From positions 24,633,684 through 24,697,683 of the forward strand of contig OZ023208.1 of NCBI GenBank assembly GCA_963995525.1: a DNA stretch of 64,000 nucleotides, read 5' to 3'. Positions 24,923 to 61,745 of the stretch are shown here, one piece after another. The notes beneath the pieces are model-generated. The model did not search any database and had not been told where the DNA came from. It saw nothing but the letters and a program-made list of their open reading frames with translations. Numbering within the stretch: position 1 is the stretch's first letter; the number at the start of each line of letters is the position of its first letter. This DNA is from Escarpia spicata (Eukaryota > Annelida > Polychaeta > Sabellida > Siboglinidae). Both the position numbers and the translations under genes were made by a program.

Positions 24923-25480
24923 AAAGAGTGGGAGAAAATAGCAGAAGACTGGCATACATTGAGAAATATCATAGAGAGGGTACAACAGAGAGGGCCCCCA
25001 CCCAACAAGAGAGCAAGAGGAAGACATGCTTGTCCCAAAACTGGGATAAATAAGATTAGCTGACATCTACCAGATACTGAACATAGCTTCAGTGGCAAAA
25101 CAAAGAAGCTATAGAAAGATGGATTGATCCATGGATAAGGCCTCTCCGTGCAAACCATCCGGTGTTTATGCATGAAATATTGAAGCCCTGGCCAAGCTAT
25201 TGTGTAATTGATTTCTCTCTGATGTTTGCAGATTGGTATTACTGTACACAAAGATTGCTAACTGCCCATTATGAATCACTGGTGCAACATGTCATTGATG
25301 AAACAGCGGTCAACATGCGAACTGATATCTTTTACAGCTTACATGCATCAGAGAAACAAAATGAACAAATGTATTTTGTGTTTTTTCTAAACTCCAGCTG
25401 ATGCTAATGGTATTTTATATAACCCAGGTAATAGAAATCCACTTGTGCTGTTTGTTCCTTCCTATTACCGACAGTGTTTT
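24923..25480. other. No gene seen
   Basis: Unique sequence. Open frames are short and not bounded by convincing splice sites. Confidence 0.4.
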
Positions 25481-25489
25481 TGGGACATC

Positions 25490-26685
25490 TTTAGAACTTC
25501 TGCAAATGTGCACTTAACTTAATGTTTTTCACTGCCAGACTGACGGTAGGCCATTAACGGCTCTTTCCACCAAACGGTGCTTCAGGCTTGCTTTTCCAGT
25601 TGTTTCCACCTCTATTCTGTTATTGCTATCTCTGCTTCCATTTCTGTGCTCCAGGTTTCTCTCGACCTTCCCTTTTTTCACGCGTACCTTATGTCATATG
25701 TTGGTTTCCTATGAATATGCCCTATCCAGTGTGATTTTGTTCTTCTAAATTGATGTTCACTTGGTTCTTGATTTGTTCTTTCCCATAGTGCGTCATTACT
25801 TTATTTTTTTGGGGCACCATATCTTTACCATTCTCCTTAGACACTTATCATTAAACTTTGAATTTCTATACCATAGCATATATCTTTTGTAGCTATGTAT
25901 GCCAATGTCGCGTAATCTAGAACTGTTCCATATGTAATACTCAGCTAGTGTCAATTATATGTCATTTTGCTATCCGTACGTAACTGTTTTCATTATCCAG
26001 TCAATAGCCAACAGAAAGAGATTTATCAGAGGTAGATCTATTCCGTTCATGTAGAACAGCTGCTAGTCCCCTTGTACATGTGTGTTTGATTACTGGAATG
26101 ATTCCCTGATGTTCCCCTTGTTTTATTAAGGTCCCCTATTATTATGCGAACAGTTTCTATTTGGTCTGTGCATGATTGTCCCTGGAGAAAGCCTGCCTGA
26201 TGGTCTGTTTGTTTTTAATCAAATGCTGTTTTAGAATTTCCAGGTTGATCTTTTCCAGGACATTCTCTGATACTGAGAAAAGCAGAATTCTTCAACGTTT
26301 TTTTGTATTAAAACTGTAAGATGTCATTTATTTGCTAACTGATCAAATATCCATCTTTCCATTCCTCCGAAATCACCTGTTCTTCCCACATTCAATGATT
26401 CCACAAATCAGATTAGTCGACCCGCGACCTTCACTCCTGCCTGTATTGCATCTGCATGGCTCTGCAGATTTCCTGTTATTCAGTGTATGTTGTGATAGCT
26501 TTCCTGATTTCCTCCTTCATTGGTTTATCACTGCTTACTTTAAGACAAGTAATTCCCCTGTGGTTCATATATCTGCAAAGTCTAGTGGAGTGAGTCTATT
26601 TAGTCACTCTTCCATGTATTCTGCCCAGCCTTTCAACTGCTCTTGTCTTGTAGGCAGTGTGATAGCAGTTTTGTCTTTAAAAGGT
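25490..26685 (-). mobile_element. Heavily degraded RTE-like LINE
   Basis: On minus, traces of RTE-type ORF2 appear in order: QEQLKGWAEYMEE near 26650, QAGFLQGQSCTDQIETVRI near 26190-26140, and a C-terminal KGRSRETWSTEME then WKQLEKQA near 25670-25580. There are many stops, and most of the palm is missing. Confidence 0.7.
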
Positions 26686-27000
26686 AAGTAAAGGTAAGTA
26701 AAGGTAAGTATAGCGCTGTATCCAGTATTCATGACTGTTCAAAGCATTTTACACTTCACCCCTGATAGGTCTATTCAATTGAACACCATCTCAACTTCTC
26801 TAGGAAGCATTCAGAAATGGTAAACAGCTAATCATTCTTATCTGCATACCACTGGCTATAGTCATTTAGTATTTACACAGCTAAGTGGACTAATGCAATG
26901 TGAAATTAATTAAATTGCCCAAGCTTCGAATTGACGGCAAGAGGATTGTATCGTCTATTATCTCAAACTAAGGTTCTGATGTTCTAACCATGCAACATGT
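26681..27000 (-). mobile_element. tRNA-derived SINE, degenerate
   Basis: Body and tail of the same family as at 14.3 kb (AGCGCTGTATCCAGT and TTTACACTTCACC on plus). The tRNA-like head is decayed. The tail is a three-copy repeat of AAAGGTAAGTA. Confidence 0.7.
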
Positions 27001-27370
27001 TTTAATTGGTTTGTCAGCTAGTTTGTACCTTGTAGAGCTCTAACTTCTTAATGATGTTGCATTCCATTCATAAGACGAGAAGTAGAATCACTTCCACTTA
27101 ACTAGCCAAATTCTCCACAAAGCTTTGCTTTTCTCTCCTCACATGTACAAACTACTTTTCCAAAACAGACTTCCTGTAACACCTAACTACCCATCTGGGA
27201 GAAAGAGATAAAAGCATCATGACATGTGCCTGAAAAAAATCAACTGTAGCAAAATTAACTGATACAACAAAGTCCACCTGATCTCATATATATTTATCGC
27301 AATCCTCTGCGAGATCTCCCAAATCCCTGACGTACACAGTCAGGTTTACAACAACAACATCAACAATACA
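27001..27370. other. No gene seen
   Basis: Unique AT-rich sequence upstream of a CpG-rich block. Confidence 0.4.
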
Positions 27371-27381
27371 AATCTGCTTAC

Positions 27382-27409
27382 CTGAAGTGGCCCAAGTTTG
27401 ACTCGTCAT
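27382..27409 (-). CDS. Candidate first coding exon of a minus-strand gene
   Basis: On minus, an ATG with A at -3 opens MTSQTWATS and meets a consensus donor, CAG then GTAAGC, at 27381. It sits at the inner edge of a CpG-rich block. No further minus-strand exon was found at lower coordinates, so the gene is unconfirmed. Confidence 0.35.
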
Positions 27410-27735
27410 CGTAGACTTAGACAGGCGTCTCTTTCCCCCCGAGATGTGACACTACGGTGGTGCTGCGAAGACGCTACGAGGCAGTGAGCGGCGTCTCGGC
27501 GCGCGTGCCCTTGTCACCACAGCTGCGTCACTCATCCAGTGGGCAGGGCTTCACATGTCGGCCGTGACCACGCTGTCCATTCCTAGCCTTGCACCCGCCA
27601 TTGATTTACCCGCGCCATTTCCGCCGTGAGATTACTGCATGGACACTCTTAAACACACGTGTTGTCAGCGGATCATGTCGTGCCCATTTCCAGTGTTTAT
27701 TAATAAAACTACTGCTGTCGGCACGCAGCCGCTGC
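27410..27735 (-). promoter_or_regulatory. CpG-rich block, possible promoter
   Basis: The stretch is much richer in CpG than the rest of the window (for example GGCGTCTCGGCGCGCGTG near 27490). This fits an unmethylated promoter. Its strand is inferred from the adjacent candidate exon. Confidence 0.4.
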
Positions 27736-28310
27736 AGATACGCTAATCACTGATGTAGTGGTGAAGTGGCAACAAATAATTACTTTTCCTTTTCTTTTTC
27801 CCTTCAAGGAATTTTCATCTGTAGTTTTTCATAAATCTGGGATTTCCACTGTAGAGGGAGACTATTTGGGGTCCAGGACACTTCAGGGTGGGGCCTTTTT
27901 AGGGTCCCTTAAAATCTGTATCCACTGCAGATACATTTATCACTGATGTAGTGGTGAAGTGGCAAAAAATAATTACTTTGTCTTTTTTCCATCAAAGCAT
28001 TTTCATCTGTACATGTCTGCATATAGTTTTTTTAAATATAAATCTGGGATTTCCCCTATAGTAGGAGACTATTTGGGCTTTTTAGAGCCCCTTAAAATAT
28101 TGATATGCTGCAGATATGCTAATCTCTGATGTAGTGGTGAAGTGGGAAAAATAATTACTTTGTCTTTTTCCCGTCAAAGCATTTTCATTTTCATCTGTAC
28201 AAATCACCATATAGTTTTTCATAAATCTGGGATTTCTGCTACAGTGGGAGACTATTTGGGGTCCAGGGGACTTCAGGTGGGGTCTTTTTAGGGTCCGTTA
28301 AAATCTTTAA
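27735..28310. repeat. Three tandem copies of a block of about 190 bp
   Basis: Each block starts at CTGCAGATA, contains CTGATGTAGTGGTGAAGTGG, AATAATTACTTT, CATAAATCTGGGATTTC and GGAGACTATTTGGG, and ends at TTTTTAG then CTTAAAAT. Copies start near 27732, 27925 and 28107. Confidence 0.85.
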
Positions 28311-31300
28311 TTTGTGGAGCCCACATAACAGTTGGAACCATCTGTACATATTAAGTTCCTACATAAAGCAGGGCTTGAAACCAGTGGAAGCTGAGGGTAT
28401 TTAGGTTTCACGGAACTGCTCGCTAAGGCCCTAAGCATACTGCTGGGCCCTAAAATCTGTAAGCCTAAATTTGTGTATAATTTTGCAGCATAAAACATTG
28501 CATCACAATAATAGTACGATTTCTGCTAACCATCTTAGACTGTAACACTGCCAAGTGTTGATGACGTATTGACATTATTTGATTGATGACAGTGTTAGGT
28601 GTTGATTAATGTTGTAGGTGTTGATTGGTGTAGTGGTTGTTAACATCAGTATCGTAAACCCATATTACCTAGAGGTTTGCCGCAGTTACAAAAACAAAAA
28701 AATATTATTATGATTGAAGTTGTTTTCTGATTATTTTGGTGAATACATTCAAGCATGAACTAAAGTGTATTAATAAATGTTCTATACTAAAATTAAAATA
28801 ATGAAAGAGAAAATGCTATGAATCATTCAGTAATTTATAAAGAATGTGAGAACGAAAATGTCAGCCTGCAGTTATAACACAATTTGCATTCATAATACTC
28901 TGTAAATAAAGTTTGTCTACTTGTCTTTTTTTTATTTATAATAAATAGAAAGCTTATAGTTTAACATGTGTAACCCTTTAAGCCGATTGTAGGAAATCAA
29001 GCAACAGGAAAAAAGTCACTGGAAATAAAGACACAGGAAATTTAATGTAGTCTTCAAATAAAACAATATTGTGACTTTATTTCCTGTGACTTTTGCCTAG
29101 CTAAAACTGTTATTTTATTTCCATGACTTTTTTTCTGTCACATTATATCCACCCACCTTTAAAAGAATAAAACCAACCTATGGAAAATCATACATAAGGT
29201 AACCTCGTGATATATTTATATGAATAATGTTTGGTAAAATGTTGAGTAGTTGTATATAAGTAATATTGTAATTGAGCCGATACAAGATTTTGAAAATATA
29301 TTTGTTTGGTTTGCCTTAGATTTGTCTTAATGTAGAAGTCTAAGTCATAAAACGTTATCAATGATTACAGGCAACCACATATGATCTTACCTCAAATACG
29401 ACATCTTCAGTCAAACTGTTAAATTATATTTAGTATCCCTCATTTACCTTCATGCTCATAAAGTAAATGACAGAGATCTATAATAACAATTTAAGAAAAC
29501 AAATTTGATTGTTTACCATCTTTAGGGATGTTAATTTTGATTTGCCACAATTCTTAGTTTCATTTCCAAATATGTGAATTTTACCTGTATCGTCTGTCAC
29601 CATTTTGTTGAGATGGCTGCATCGGACATAATGACCTTCTAGTAGAATGTTGTCATTGAATACAGGTCAAAGTTCACAATTCCCCTCATCTTGATTAATC
29701 GCTGTCCTCATTTGTCTGTGTACTTTTTTCTTTTCTCTTTCTCTCGATCAAAACCTGGTAGAAGTCAGTAATTAAATCAACTGTTGAAGGCATTTAGTTA
29801 GTTATGTTTCATCCACACATATTTGACCTGCCACAGTGAACTAGGTATTATAAAGTCGCATAGGTCAACTATAAAAAATAATTATGTCATGTTCCCTTTA
29901 TTTTGTGATTATGGCAGAAATGCATGTACCTAATAATTGCATTTTTCATTGTCCAGTTTATTTTCTTCAACAAACAATCCAAAACTATTAAAATCCATGC
30001 ATTTATGAACCCATATATTAAAACGCTATAGATAATATAAGTTAAAATGACCTCGTTTCTCAAAACATTACCTTTTTACAGTTTGCTTCAGTGTAATCAA
30101 AAACTACTGAAGATATTTCAAAACATGAGGTATAATTTTCAAGCTCATTATCCGTGTAATAAAAATATCCAAAACTCAATTTCACAACTTTGCAACTTAA
30201 CACCCACTTTGCTGTTCCAGGTCACATGTGATGGTATGATTTTAAGTTTCAGTATCTGGATATGTTTATGTGATCAGGCCAACTCCCATACTGACAGACT
30301 ATGTTTTACCCATATGTGTGTGCAGTTGTGTGATTAGTTTAACATTCTGTATCTCCAATAAAACCACAATGTTTCTATAACAATCTAAAAATTTCATAAT
30401 TCAGATGAGGAACTTATGATTGACTGCCCTCATTTATGATAGCTGGTGCCATTGCTTTTAACAAGTGAAATAAGTCTTCAAACGCCGTGCGTACCGTGAC
30501 ATTCTGCAATGTATTCTAGTTACAGTGATTGTCAATGTAATCCAGCACATCTGTCGCATGATCTCCCACACGTCTAGATAAACCATCAATGGATTATACT
30601 AGCAGACCTTTACTGTTTGATCGATTATTTATTTGAGATGAACAATGTTAAGAAATTGTGTTCTACGGGTACAACATGTGCTGATTTACATATACAATGA
30701 ATACAGTAGAGACTACAAACTTTTTCATGTATCCATTTAATAATCATTATCATGTATAATTTTTGTGGAAAAATTACAGTGGCATGATAATATGTAATAG
30801 TTTGTAAACATTCCAAATTAAGATTCCTACAAGTGTCTATCAGACATTGTTGCAGATTCAAAGTTTACTGTATGCAGAGATTTCTTGAATTGTATTTTTG
30901 AAGTTCAGTTTATTATACGTTCATGTAGTCTGTTCCTGATAGATACAACTCGATTGCAAAATTTGTTTTTGTTACATCAAGTTTAAACTTGAAGTGTTGT
31001 CCTAAGCTTAAATCTCCGGACAATGTATGTGAAGTCTTCATGCTAATCCACAGTTCGGATGAGACTGACGTAATAAATAGTTCATAAGGTCAAGGTGTGG
31101 ATCTATATGTATAGTAATAAATATAAGAGAGTTTGTGGAGGAGTAATTGTTAAATAATAGCAGAGGGGGTGATGGAGTATGGAGTAATAAATAGGTATCA
31201 AATAAATGGAATTAATAGTATTGCTAGCAAAGAGAATTAATAGGATTTACAACGGGCCATGAAATGGAGAAAGTGAAAACTAGATTTTATGAAGGAAAAT

Positions 31301-32200
31301 ATATTAGACCTGAAATAAATTGGTAAGCACAGAGACAAAATAAGAGCTACCTGGGTAATTAGCATTTTATTCTTGCAGAAAAACCTGAAGATAATAAAAT
31401 GGCCCCAGTGTCCTTCTTATTAAATTCTAGTATCATGCTGGGATGATTATAATTAAATGAACCAATAGGCTAATCATGTTCTGATGAGCTTACATTAAGA
31501 CACGGATCCTTCTGACTTGGCTGTGGGAATCACGCCCCGGGCAATAGACCTAATTAGATGAGCTTACTGCATTCACCTGAAGACAAATGTCAGTTACACG
31601 GATGATCACAAATCTTTGCAAAGTTCCCAAAATGTACATATACAGCATTATGTATGGGTGGCTAGAGATTTGATCTTCAGGGTGTATCATGGACAAAAAT
31701 GCTATTGTCATACACTGTATCAAGAACACACCTTTACTACCTGTTGAATGGAAGAGGTATTAATTCACATTGAGCTATTGTGGATATCAGAAGATACAAG
31801 TCATTAGGCTAAATCTAGGCTAAGGCTTTATCAGTGTAAACTGCACAGTGGTGGTTTGGCAGTGTTTTACATTGTTGTACCGTTGTGGAATCCCACAAGA
31901 TTTCTACTAACTACTAAGACATGTGTCTATACCATGGGAGCTGTACTATGACTATCTGTGTGAACAGAACACAGGGAATCAATCAAATTCCCAGGACCAA
32001 AATGGCCCCAAATGCCAACAAGTATTCATGTCAGAGATATTCATTAACCAAGGTAGCTCTTTGGTATGTTTCAAGTACAGAAGGAACTACACCCTAGTTG
32101 GGGGGTTCAAATGTCCCAATAATGTCTCAACAGGCCCAAGTCAAGTAGGGCATTCGTTAGAGGTGTTTTGGGAGCCTGAAGGGGCGATTTGCAGCTGGAG
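28311..32200. other. No gene seen; foldback at 29004-29138
   Basis: About 3.9 kb of AT-rich sequence. The one clear structure is an inverted repeat: AGGAAAAAAGTCACTGGAAA near 29006 against TTTCCATGACTTTTTTTCTG near 29118, with a third related copy at 29071-29097. Confidence 0.45.
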
Positions 32201-33603
32201 ACCTTGTCTGAAGGATGGTGCACTTGAATGTCTGAAGAGGGGTGCAGTTGGAGGTGTAAAGGAGGGTGCCATTGGAGGTGTGAAGGAGGGTGCACTTGAA
32301 TGTCTGAAGGGGGTGCAGGTGGATGTCTGAAGGAGGGTGCAGTTGGATGTGTGAAGGAGGAGGGTGCAGTTGGAGGTGTGAATGAGGGTGCAGTTGGAGG
32401 TGTGAAGGAGGGTGCATTTGGAGGTGTGAATGAGGGTGCAGTTGGAGGAGTGAAGGAGGGTGCATTTGGAGGTGTTAAGTAGGGTGCAGTTGGAGGTGTG
32501 AAGGAGGGTGCAGTTGGAGGTGTGAAGGAGGGTGCAGTTGGATGTCTGAAAGGGGGTGCACTTGGAGTTGTGTAGGAGGGTGCAGTTGGAGGTGTGAAGG
32601 AGGGTGCAGTTGGAGGTGTGAAGGGGGATGCAGTTGGAGGTGTGAAGGAGGATGCAGTTGGAGGTGTGAAGGAGGGTGTAGTTGGAGGTGTGAAGGAGGG
32701 TGCAGTTATAGGTGTGAAGGAGGGTGCAGTTGGAGGTGTGAAGGAGGGTGCAGTTGGAGGTGTGAAGGAGGGTGCATTTGGAGGTGTGAAGGAGGGTGCA
32801 GTTGGAGGTGTGAAGGGGGATGCAGTTGGAGGTGTGAAGGAGGGTGCATTTGGAGGTGTGAAGGAGGGTGCAGTTGGAGGTGTGAAGGAGGGTGCAGTTG
32901 GAGGTGTGAAGGAGGGTGCAGTTGGACGTGTGAAGGAGGGTGCAGTTGGAGAAGTGAAGGAGGGTGCAGTTGGAGGTGTGAAGGAGGGTGGATTTGGAGG
33001 TATGAAGGAGGGTGCAGTTGAAGGTGTGAAGGAGGGTGCAGTTGGAGGTATGAAGGAGGGTGCATTTGGAGGTGTGAAGGAGGGTTCAGTTGGAGGTGTG
33101 AAGAAGGGTGCAGTTGGAGGTGTGAAGGAGGGTGCATTTTGAGGTGTGAAGGAGGGTGCAGTTGGAGGTGTGAAGGAGGGTGCAGTTGGAGGTGTGAAGG
33201 AGGGTGCAGTTGGAGGTGTGAAGAAGGATGCAGTTGGAGGTGTGAAGGAGGATGCAGTTGGAGGTGTGAAGGAGGGTGCAGTTGCAGGAGTGAAGAAGGG
33301 TGCATTTGGAGGTGTGAAGGAGGGTGCAGTTGGAGGTGTGAAGGAGGGTGCAGTTGGAGGTGTGAAGGAGGGTGCAGTTAGAGTTGTGAAGGAGGGTGCA
33401 GTTGGAGGTGTGAAGGAGGGTGCAGTTGGAGGTGTGAAGGAGGGTGCAGTTGGAGGTGTGAAGGAGGGAGCAGTTGGTGATCTGAATGTTTTGGTGAGCC
33501 AGCCAGCAGCTAGGCCTAGGCGGCATGTCAAAAATGCAACAGCCAACGCCAACGGTAACACCCCCCCAAAATCAACTACAATACGCAGTCTACAGGCCTG
33601 CAT
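32107..33603 (-). CDS. Candidate secreted Thr/Pro-rich repeat protein (ORF, doubtful)
   Basis: On minus, an ATG with A at -3 starts a 498-codon frame. The N-terminus is signal-like (GVLPLALAVAFLTCRL). About 45 octapeptides of TAPSFTPP type follow, then a shifted His/Pro-rich end. It would be mucin-like, with many O-glycosylation sites. The caution is that a stop-free 24-bp array gives long ORFs in other frames too, and no promoter or intron supports it. Confidence 0.3.
   Translation of the reverse strand: MQACRLRIVVDFGGVLPLALAVAFLTCRLGLAAGWLTKTFRSPTAPSFTPPTAPSFTPPTAPSFTPPTAPSFTTLTAPSFTPPTAPSFTPPTAPSFTPPNAPFFTPATAPSFTPPTASSFTPPTASFFTPPTAPSFTPPTAPSFTPPTAPSFTPQNAPSFTPPTAPFFTPPTEPSFTPPNAPSFIPPTAPSFTPSTAPSFIPPNPPSFTPPTAPSFTSPTAPSFTRPTAPSFTPPTAPSFTPPTAPSFTPPNAPSFTPPTASPFTPPTAPSFTPPNAPSFTPPTAPSFTPPTAPSFTPITAPSFTPPTTPSFTPPTASSFTPPTASPFTPPTAPSFTPPTAPSYTTPSAPPFRHPTAPSFTPPTAPSFTPPTAPYLTPPNAPSFTPPTAPSFTPPNAPSFTPPTAPSFTPPTAPSSFTHPTAPSFRHPPAPPSDIQVHPPSHLQWHPPLHLQLHPSSDIQVHHPSDKVSSCKSPLQAPKTPLTNALLDLGLLRHYWDI
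32205..33476. repeat. Minisatellite, 24-bp unit
   Basis: About 52 copies of GTGAAGGAGGGTGCAGTTGG plus AGGT. The period is eight codons, so five of six frames are mostly open. Variants (GCATTTGGAGG, GATGCAG) are scattered. The left end is more degenerate. Confidence 0.95.
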
Positions 33604-33609
33604 ATTGTG

Positions 33610-35245
33610 TATAAATGTAACCTGTCGTGGAGATTCAGTAATTCTAACACTACCAAGTCATCAGTAATTAAAATGTTATGGTGATCGAATGACATTTAAC
33701 AAGAAGAACACCAACCCATGCTGGCCTCATCTTCCGATCGTCTGCTAGCCTCAATTAACTAGGTTCCGGAAGGTGTCGCCACCGCGTGCTATTCTTCTTA
33801 CTCATGTCGGCACCAACTTGAACTATTACCTCAATAATGTAGGTTTAGGCATGTGAACCTGTGATGAACACTTTACAGGTTGACTGTGTTACTCAACTAT
33901 TGTGAAAGTGAAAGCGAAAAGTCTAAAAATAAGATGGTGCTGCGTTTAATTTTGAAATAAATGGGCCAAGTTATTTTTTATATTTCATGTATTGAATATA
34001 TAATTTTTTATACCGGCCGGTCCACTCGGTTTCTGCTGTAGCCTGTACGCAATCATAATATGCAGTTTTCACAAACAACTTTAGAAATCTTCTGCAACGT
34101 ATTAATAGTATTGGTAAGAACCACTTATTTAATCAATTAATTGAACGTAAACAAGGCATCAAATAAGTTGTTTTTAGTGAAATACTTACAATATTTGTAA
34201 GACGATATTGCGTCACGCGCCAAATGAAAGCACTTAGCCTTAGTCCTTGGACTTGGTTTCTGCTGCATCGTGTTCAAAATCAACACTGTACGACAAGATG
34301 CAACGCATTAACTGTGCAAACACCATGAGCTGTTTGATTACGTCAGTGCCAGCCAGCAGTACCTTCTGGCTGATTGCTTTGCGAAACTCTGAATTTAAGC
34401 TCAGCCTATGAAATCGCTCACTAGATCTGTGGATGTCGGCAGGTCAGGTGGTATAATAAAACTAATTTCAACCACATGTGTTACATGCAATGTTTAGGAA
34501 GTAGAGGCAATTATTCGAATACACAATACCGCTCAGCTGCTCGTGCTAATGGGTGAACGTGTTATTATATATTGGGATTCCCAGAAGTCGTTTATCCGAC
34601 TTCAAATTGGGGCGGTTATTTGCGCTGTTCTCACAGGTGATGCAGTCGCGACTGACGAAGTCAATTACTAGTTTGATTCAGTCTCAGCTAACTTCCGCAC
34701 TTCGCGTAGGGGATCAGCCAAGGCTAGTTTTGCATGGCAAACAACCCTGTCCCTGGCTTGCGAGGATGAATAAATTGAAATATTACGGATGTTTACATCA
34801 CCGTCACCGATACGTCACGTGATCGGCTTTCGCTATCAAAATATTCCTCAAAAACATGTTTGCCTCGTTTTAATTTGAGAAAAATATCTAACAAAAGACG
34901 TATCTAATGTGAGATCCAACAAAATATCAAAAAGCAGCAGAAACCTAGATACAGCAGAAACCGCGCAGGTGACTATAAATGTAATAATTTATTTTTTATC
35001 CAAATAATTATATTATTAGAAATGTACCTGGTAAGGTTTAAATTAAGGTGAATAGAACCGTTTTAATCAATTTAACTTATGATAATGAAACTAACTTAGG
35101 TAACTATTTCTTTTAAATAACAAAAGTTTTTTTTAACCTAAAAGGGAGTTTGAAGTATACCCATTTAAAAGGCCATGCAGGACACCATATTACTAACAAA
35201 TAAACATAACAAATATAGGGATAAACATATAAGCTCATATATACC
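33610..35245. other. No gene seen; contains a dispersed repeat also present at 36.3 kb
   Basis: The short motif CGGTTTCTGCTGTA near 34029 is inverted near 34950, so a MITE-like structure of about 0.95 kb is possible. The part 34165-34445 is related to 36338-36575. Confidence 0.4.
34165..34445. repeat. Dispersed repeat, copy A
   Basis: It shares TTTTAGTGAAATACTTACA and a following diverged block (TTACGTCAG, CTCACTAGATCT) with 36338-36575. Confidence 0.5.
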
Positions 35246-35248
35246 TGT

Positions 35249-35411
<163 letters not shown>

Positions 35412-35419
35412 TAAATGTT

Positions 35420-35576
35420 TAAAATTGTTTTAGCTCCGGAACAATGAAATTGTCTCATGTATATGGCGTACGCGTAACTGTGGCGCCCTCTGGCGAATGT
35501 AACGACACTTACGATTTGTTGTGAAGCTTTCCAGCGCGGAGGTTATAAGGGCATGTTTACTACTCCCGTATTCAAC
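35420..35576 (+). promoter_or_regulatory. Probable TATA-less promoter/5' UTR of the E2-variant gene
   Basis: This stretch follows a TG microsatellite. It is richer in CpG than its surroundings and has no TATA box at a useful distance. The sequence over the start codon (CAACATGGCCGC) resembles a YY1-type site as found at many housekeeping starts. The assignment rests on position upstream of exon 1. Confidence 0.4.
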
Positions 35577-60142
<24,566 letters not shown>

Positions 60143-60167
<25 letters not shown>

Positions 60168-61686
60168 GTGAGTGCAAACTGTTCTGATTATAGACATTAT
60201 ACGTGAAATAGGTGAGTGCAAACTGTTCTGATTATAGACATTATACGTGAAATAGGTGAGTGCAAACTGTTCTAATTATATACATTATACGTGAAATAGG
60301 TGAGTGCAAACTGTTCTGATTATATACATTATACGTGAAATAGGTGAGTGCAAACTGTTCTGATTATAGACATTATACGTGAAATAGGTGAGTGCAAACT
60401 GTTCTGAATATAGACATTATACGTGAAATAGGTGAGTGCAAACTGTTCTGATTATATACATTATATGTGAAATAGGTGAGTGCAAACTGTTCTGAATATA
60501 GACATTATACATGAAATAGGTGAGTGCAAACTGTTCTGATTATATACATTATACGTGAAATAGGTGAGTGCAAACTGTTCTGAATATACACATTATACGT
60601 GAAATAGGTGAGTGCAAACTGTTCTGATTATAGACATACGTGAAATAGGTGAGTGCAAACTGTTCTGATTATAGACATTATACGTGAAATAGGTGAGTGC
60701 AAAATGTTCTGATTATAGACATTATACATGAAATAGGTGAGTGCAAACTGTTCTGATTATAGACATTATACGTGAAATAGGTGAGTGCAAACTGTTCTGA
60801 TTATAGACATTATACGTGAAATAGGTGAGTGCAAACTGTTCTGATTATATACATTATACGTGAAATAGGTGAGTGCAAATTGTTCTGATTATATACATTA
60901 TACGTGAAATAGGTGAGTGCAAACTGTTCTGAATATAGACATTATACGTGAAATAGGTGAGTGCAAACTGTTCTGATTATATACATTATATGTGAAATAG
61001 GTGAGTGCAAACTGTTCTGAATATAGACATTATACGTAAAATAGGTGAGTGCAAACTGTTCTGAATATAGACATTATACGTGAAATAGGTGAGTGCAAAC
61101 TGTTCTGATTATATACATTATATGTGAAATAGGTGAGTGCAAACTGTTCTGAATATAGACATTATACGTGAAATAGGTGAGTGCAAACTGTTCTGATTAT
61201 AGACATTATATGTGAAATAGGTGAGTGCAAACTGTTCTGATTATATACATTATACGTGAAATAGGTGAGTGCAAACTGTTCTGATTATAGACATTATACG
61301 TGAAATAGGTGAGTGCAAACTGTTCTGATTATATACATTATACGTGAAATAGGTGAGTGCAAACTGTTCTGAATATATACATTTTACGTGAAATAGGTGA
61401 GTGCAAACTGTTCTGATTATAGACATTATATGTGAAATAGGTGAGTGCAAACTGTTCTGATTATATACATTATACGTGAAATAGGTGAGTGCAAACTGTT
61501 CTGATTATATACATTATACGTGAAATAGGTGAGTGCAAACTGTTCTGAATATAGATATTATACGTGAAATAGGTGAGTGCAAACTGTTCTGATTATAGAC
61601 ATTATATGTGAAATAGGTGAGTGCAAACTGTTCTGATTATATACATTATACGTGAAATAGGTGAGTGCAAACTGTTCTGATTATTA
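60143..61686 (+). repeat. 44-bp array carrying 35 copies of the exon 20 splice donor
   Basis: The unit joins the last 25 bp of exon 20 and the first 19 bp of intron 20. The first copy is the genuine boundary. One copy has a 4-bp deletion; otherwise the period is constant. Each copy reads AAATAG then GTGAGTGCAAA, and this donor core is unchanged in every copy I read. Confidence 0.95.
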
Positions 61687-61745
61687 TTATTGGTGTTGTA
61701 TCAGTGTATATCGAACTATTCGTAAGTGCATTTTCCGTGAGTGAC

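Noticed and set aside
32542..33667. Plus-strand ORFs reading GGVKEGAV and WRCEGGCS repeats
   Set aside because: These are other frames of the 24-bp array; they begin inside repeat units and have no signal or splice context.
35553..35576. Upstream in-frame ATG of exon 1
   Set aside because: Its context is weak compared with the ATG at 35577, which has a full Kozak match, although use cannot be excluded.
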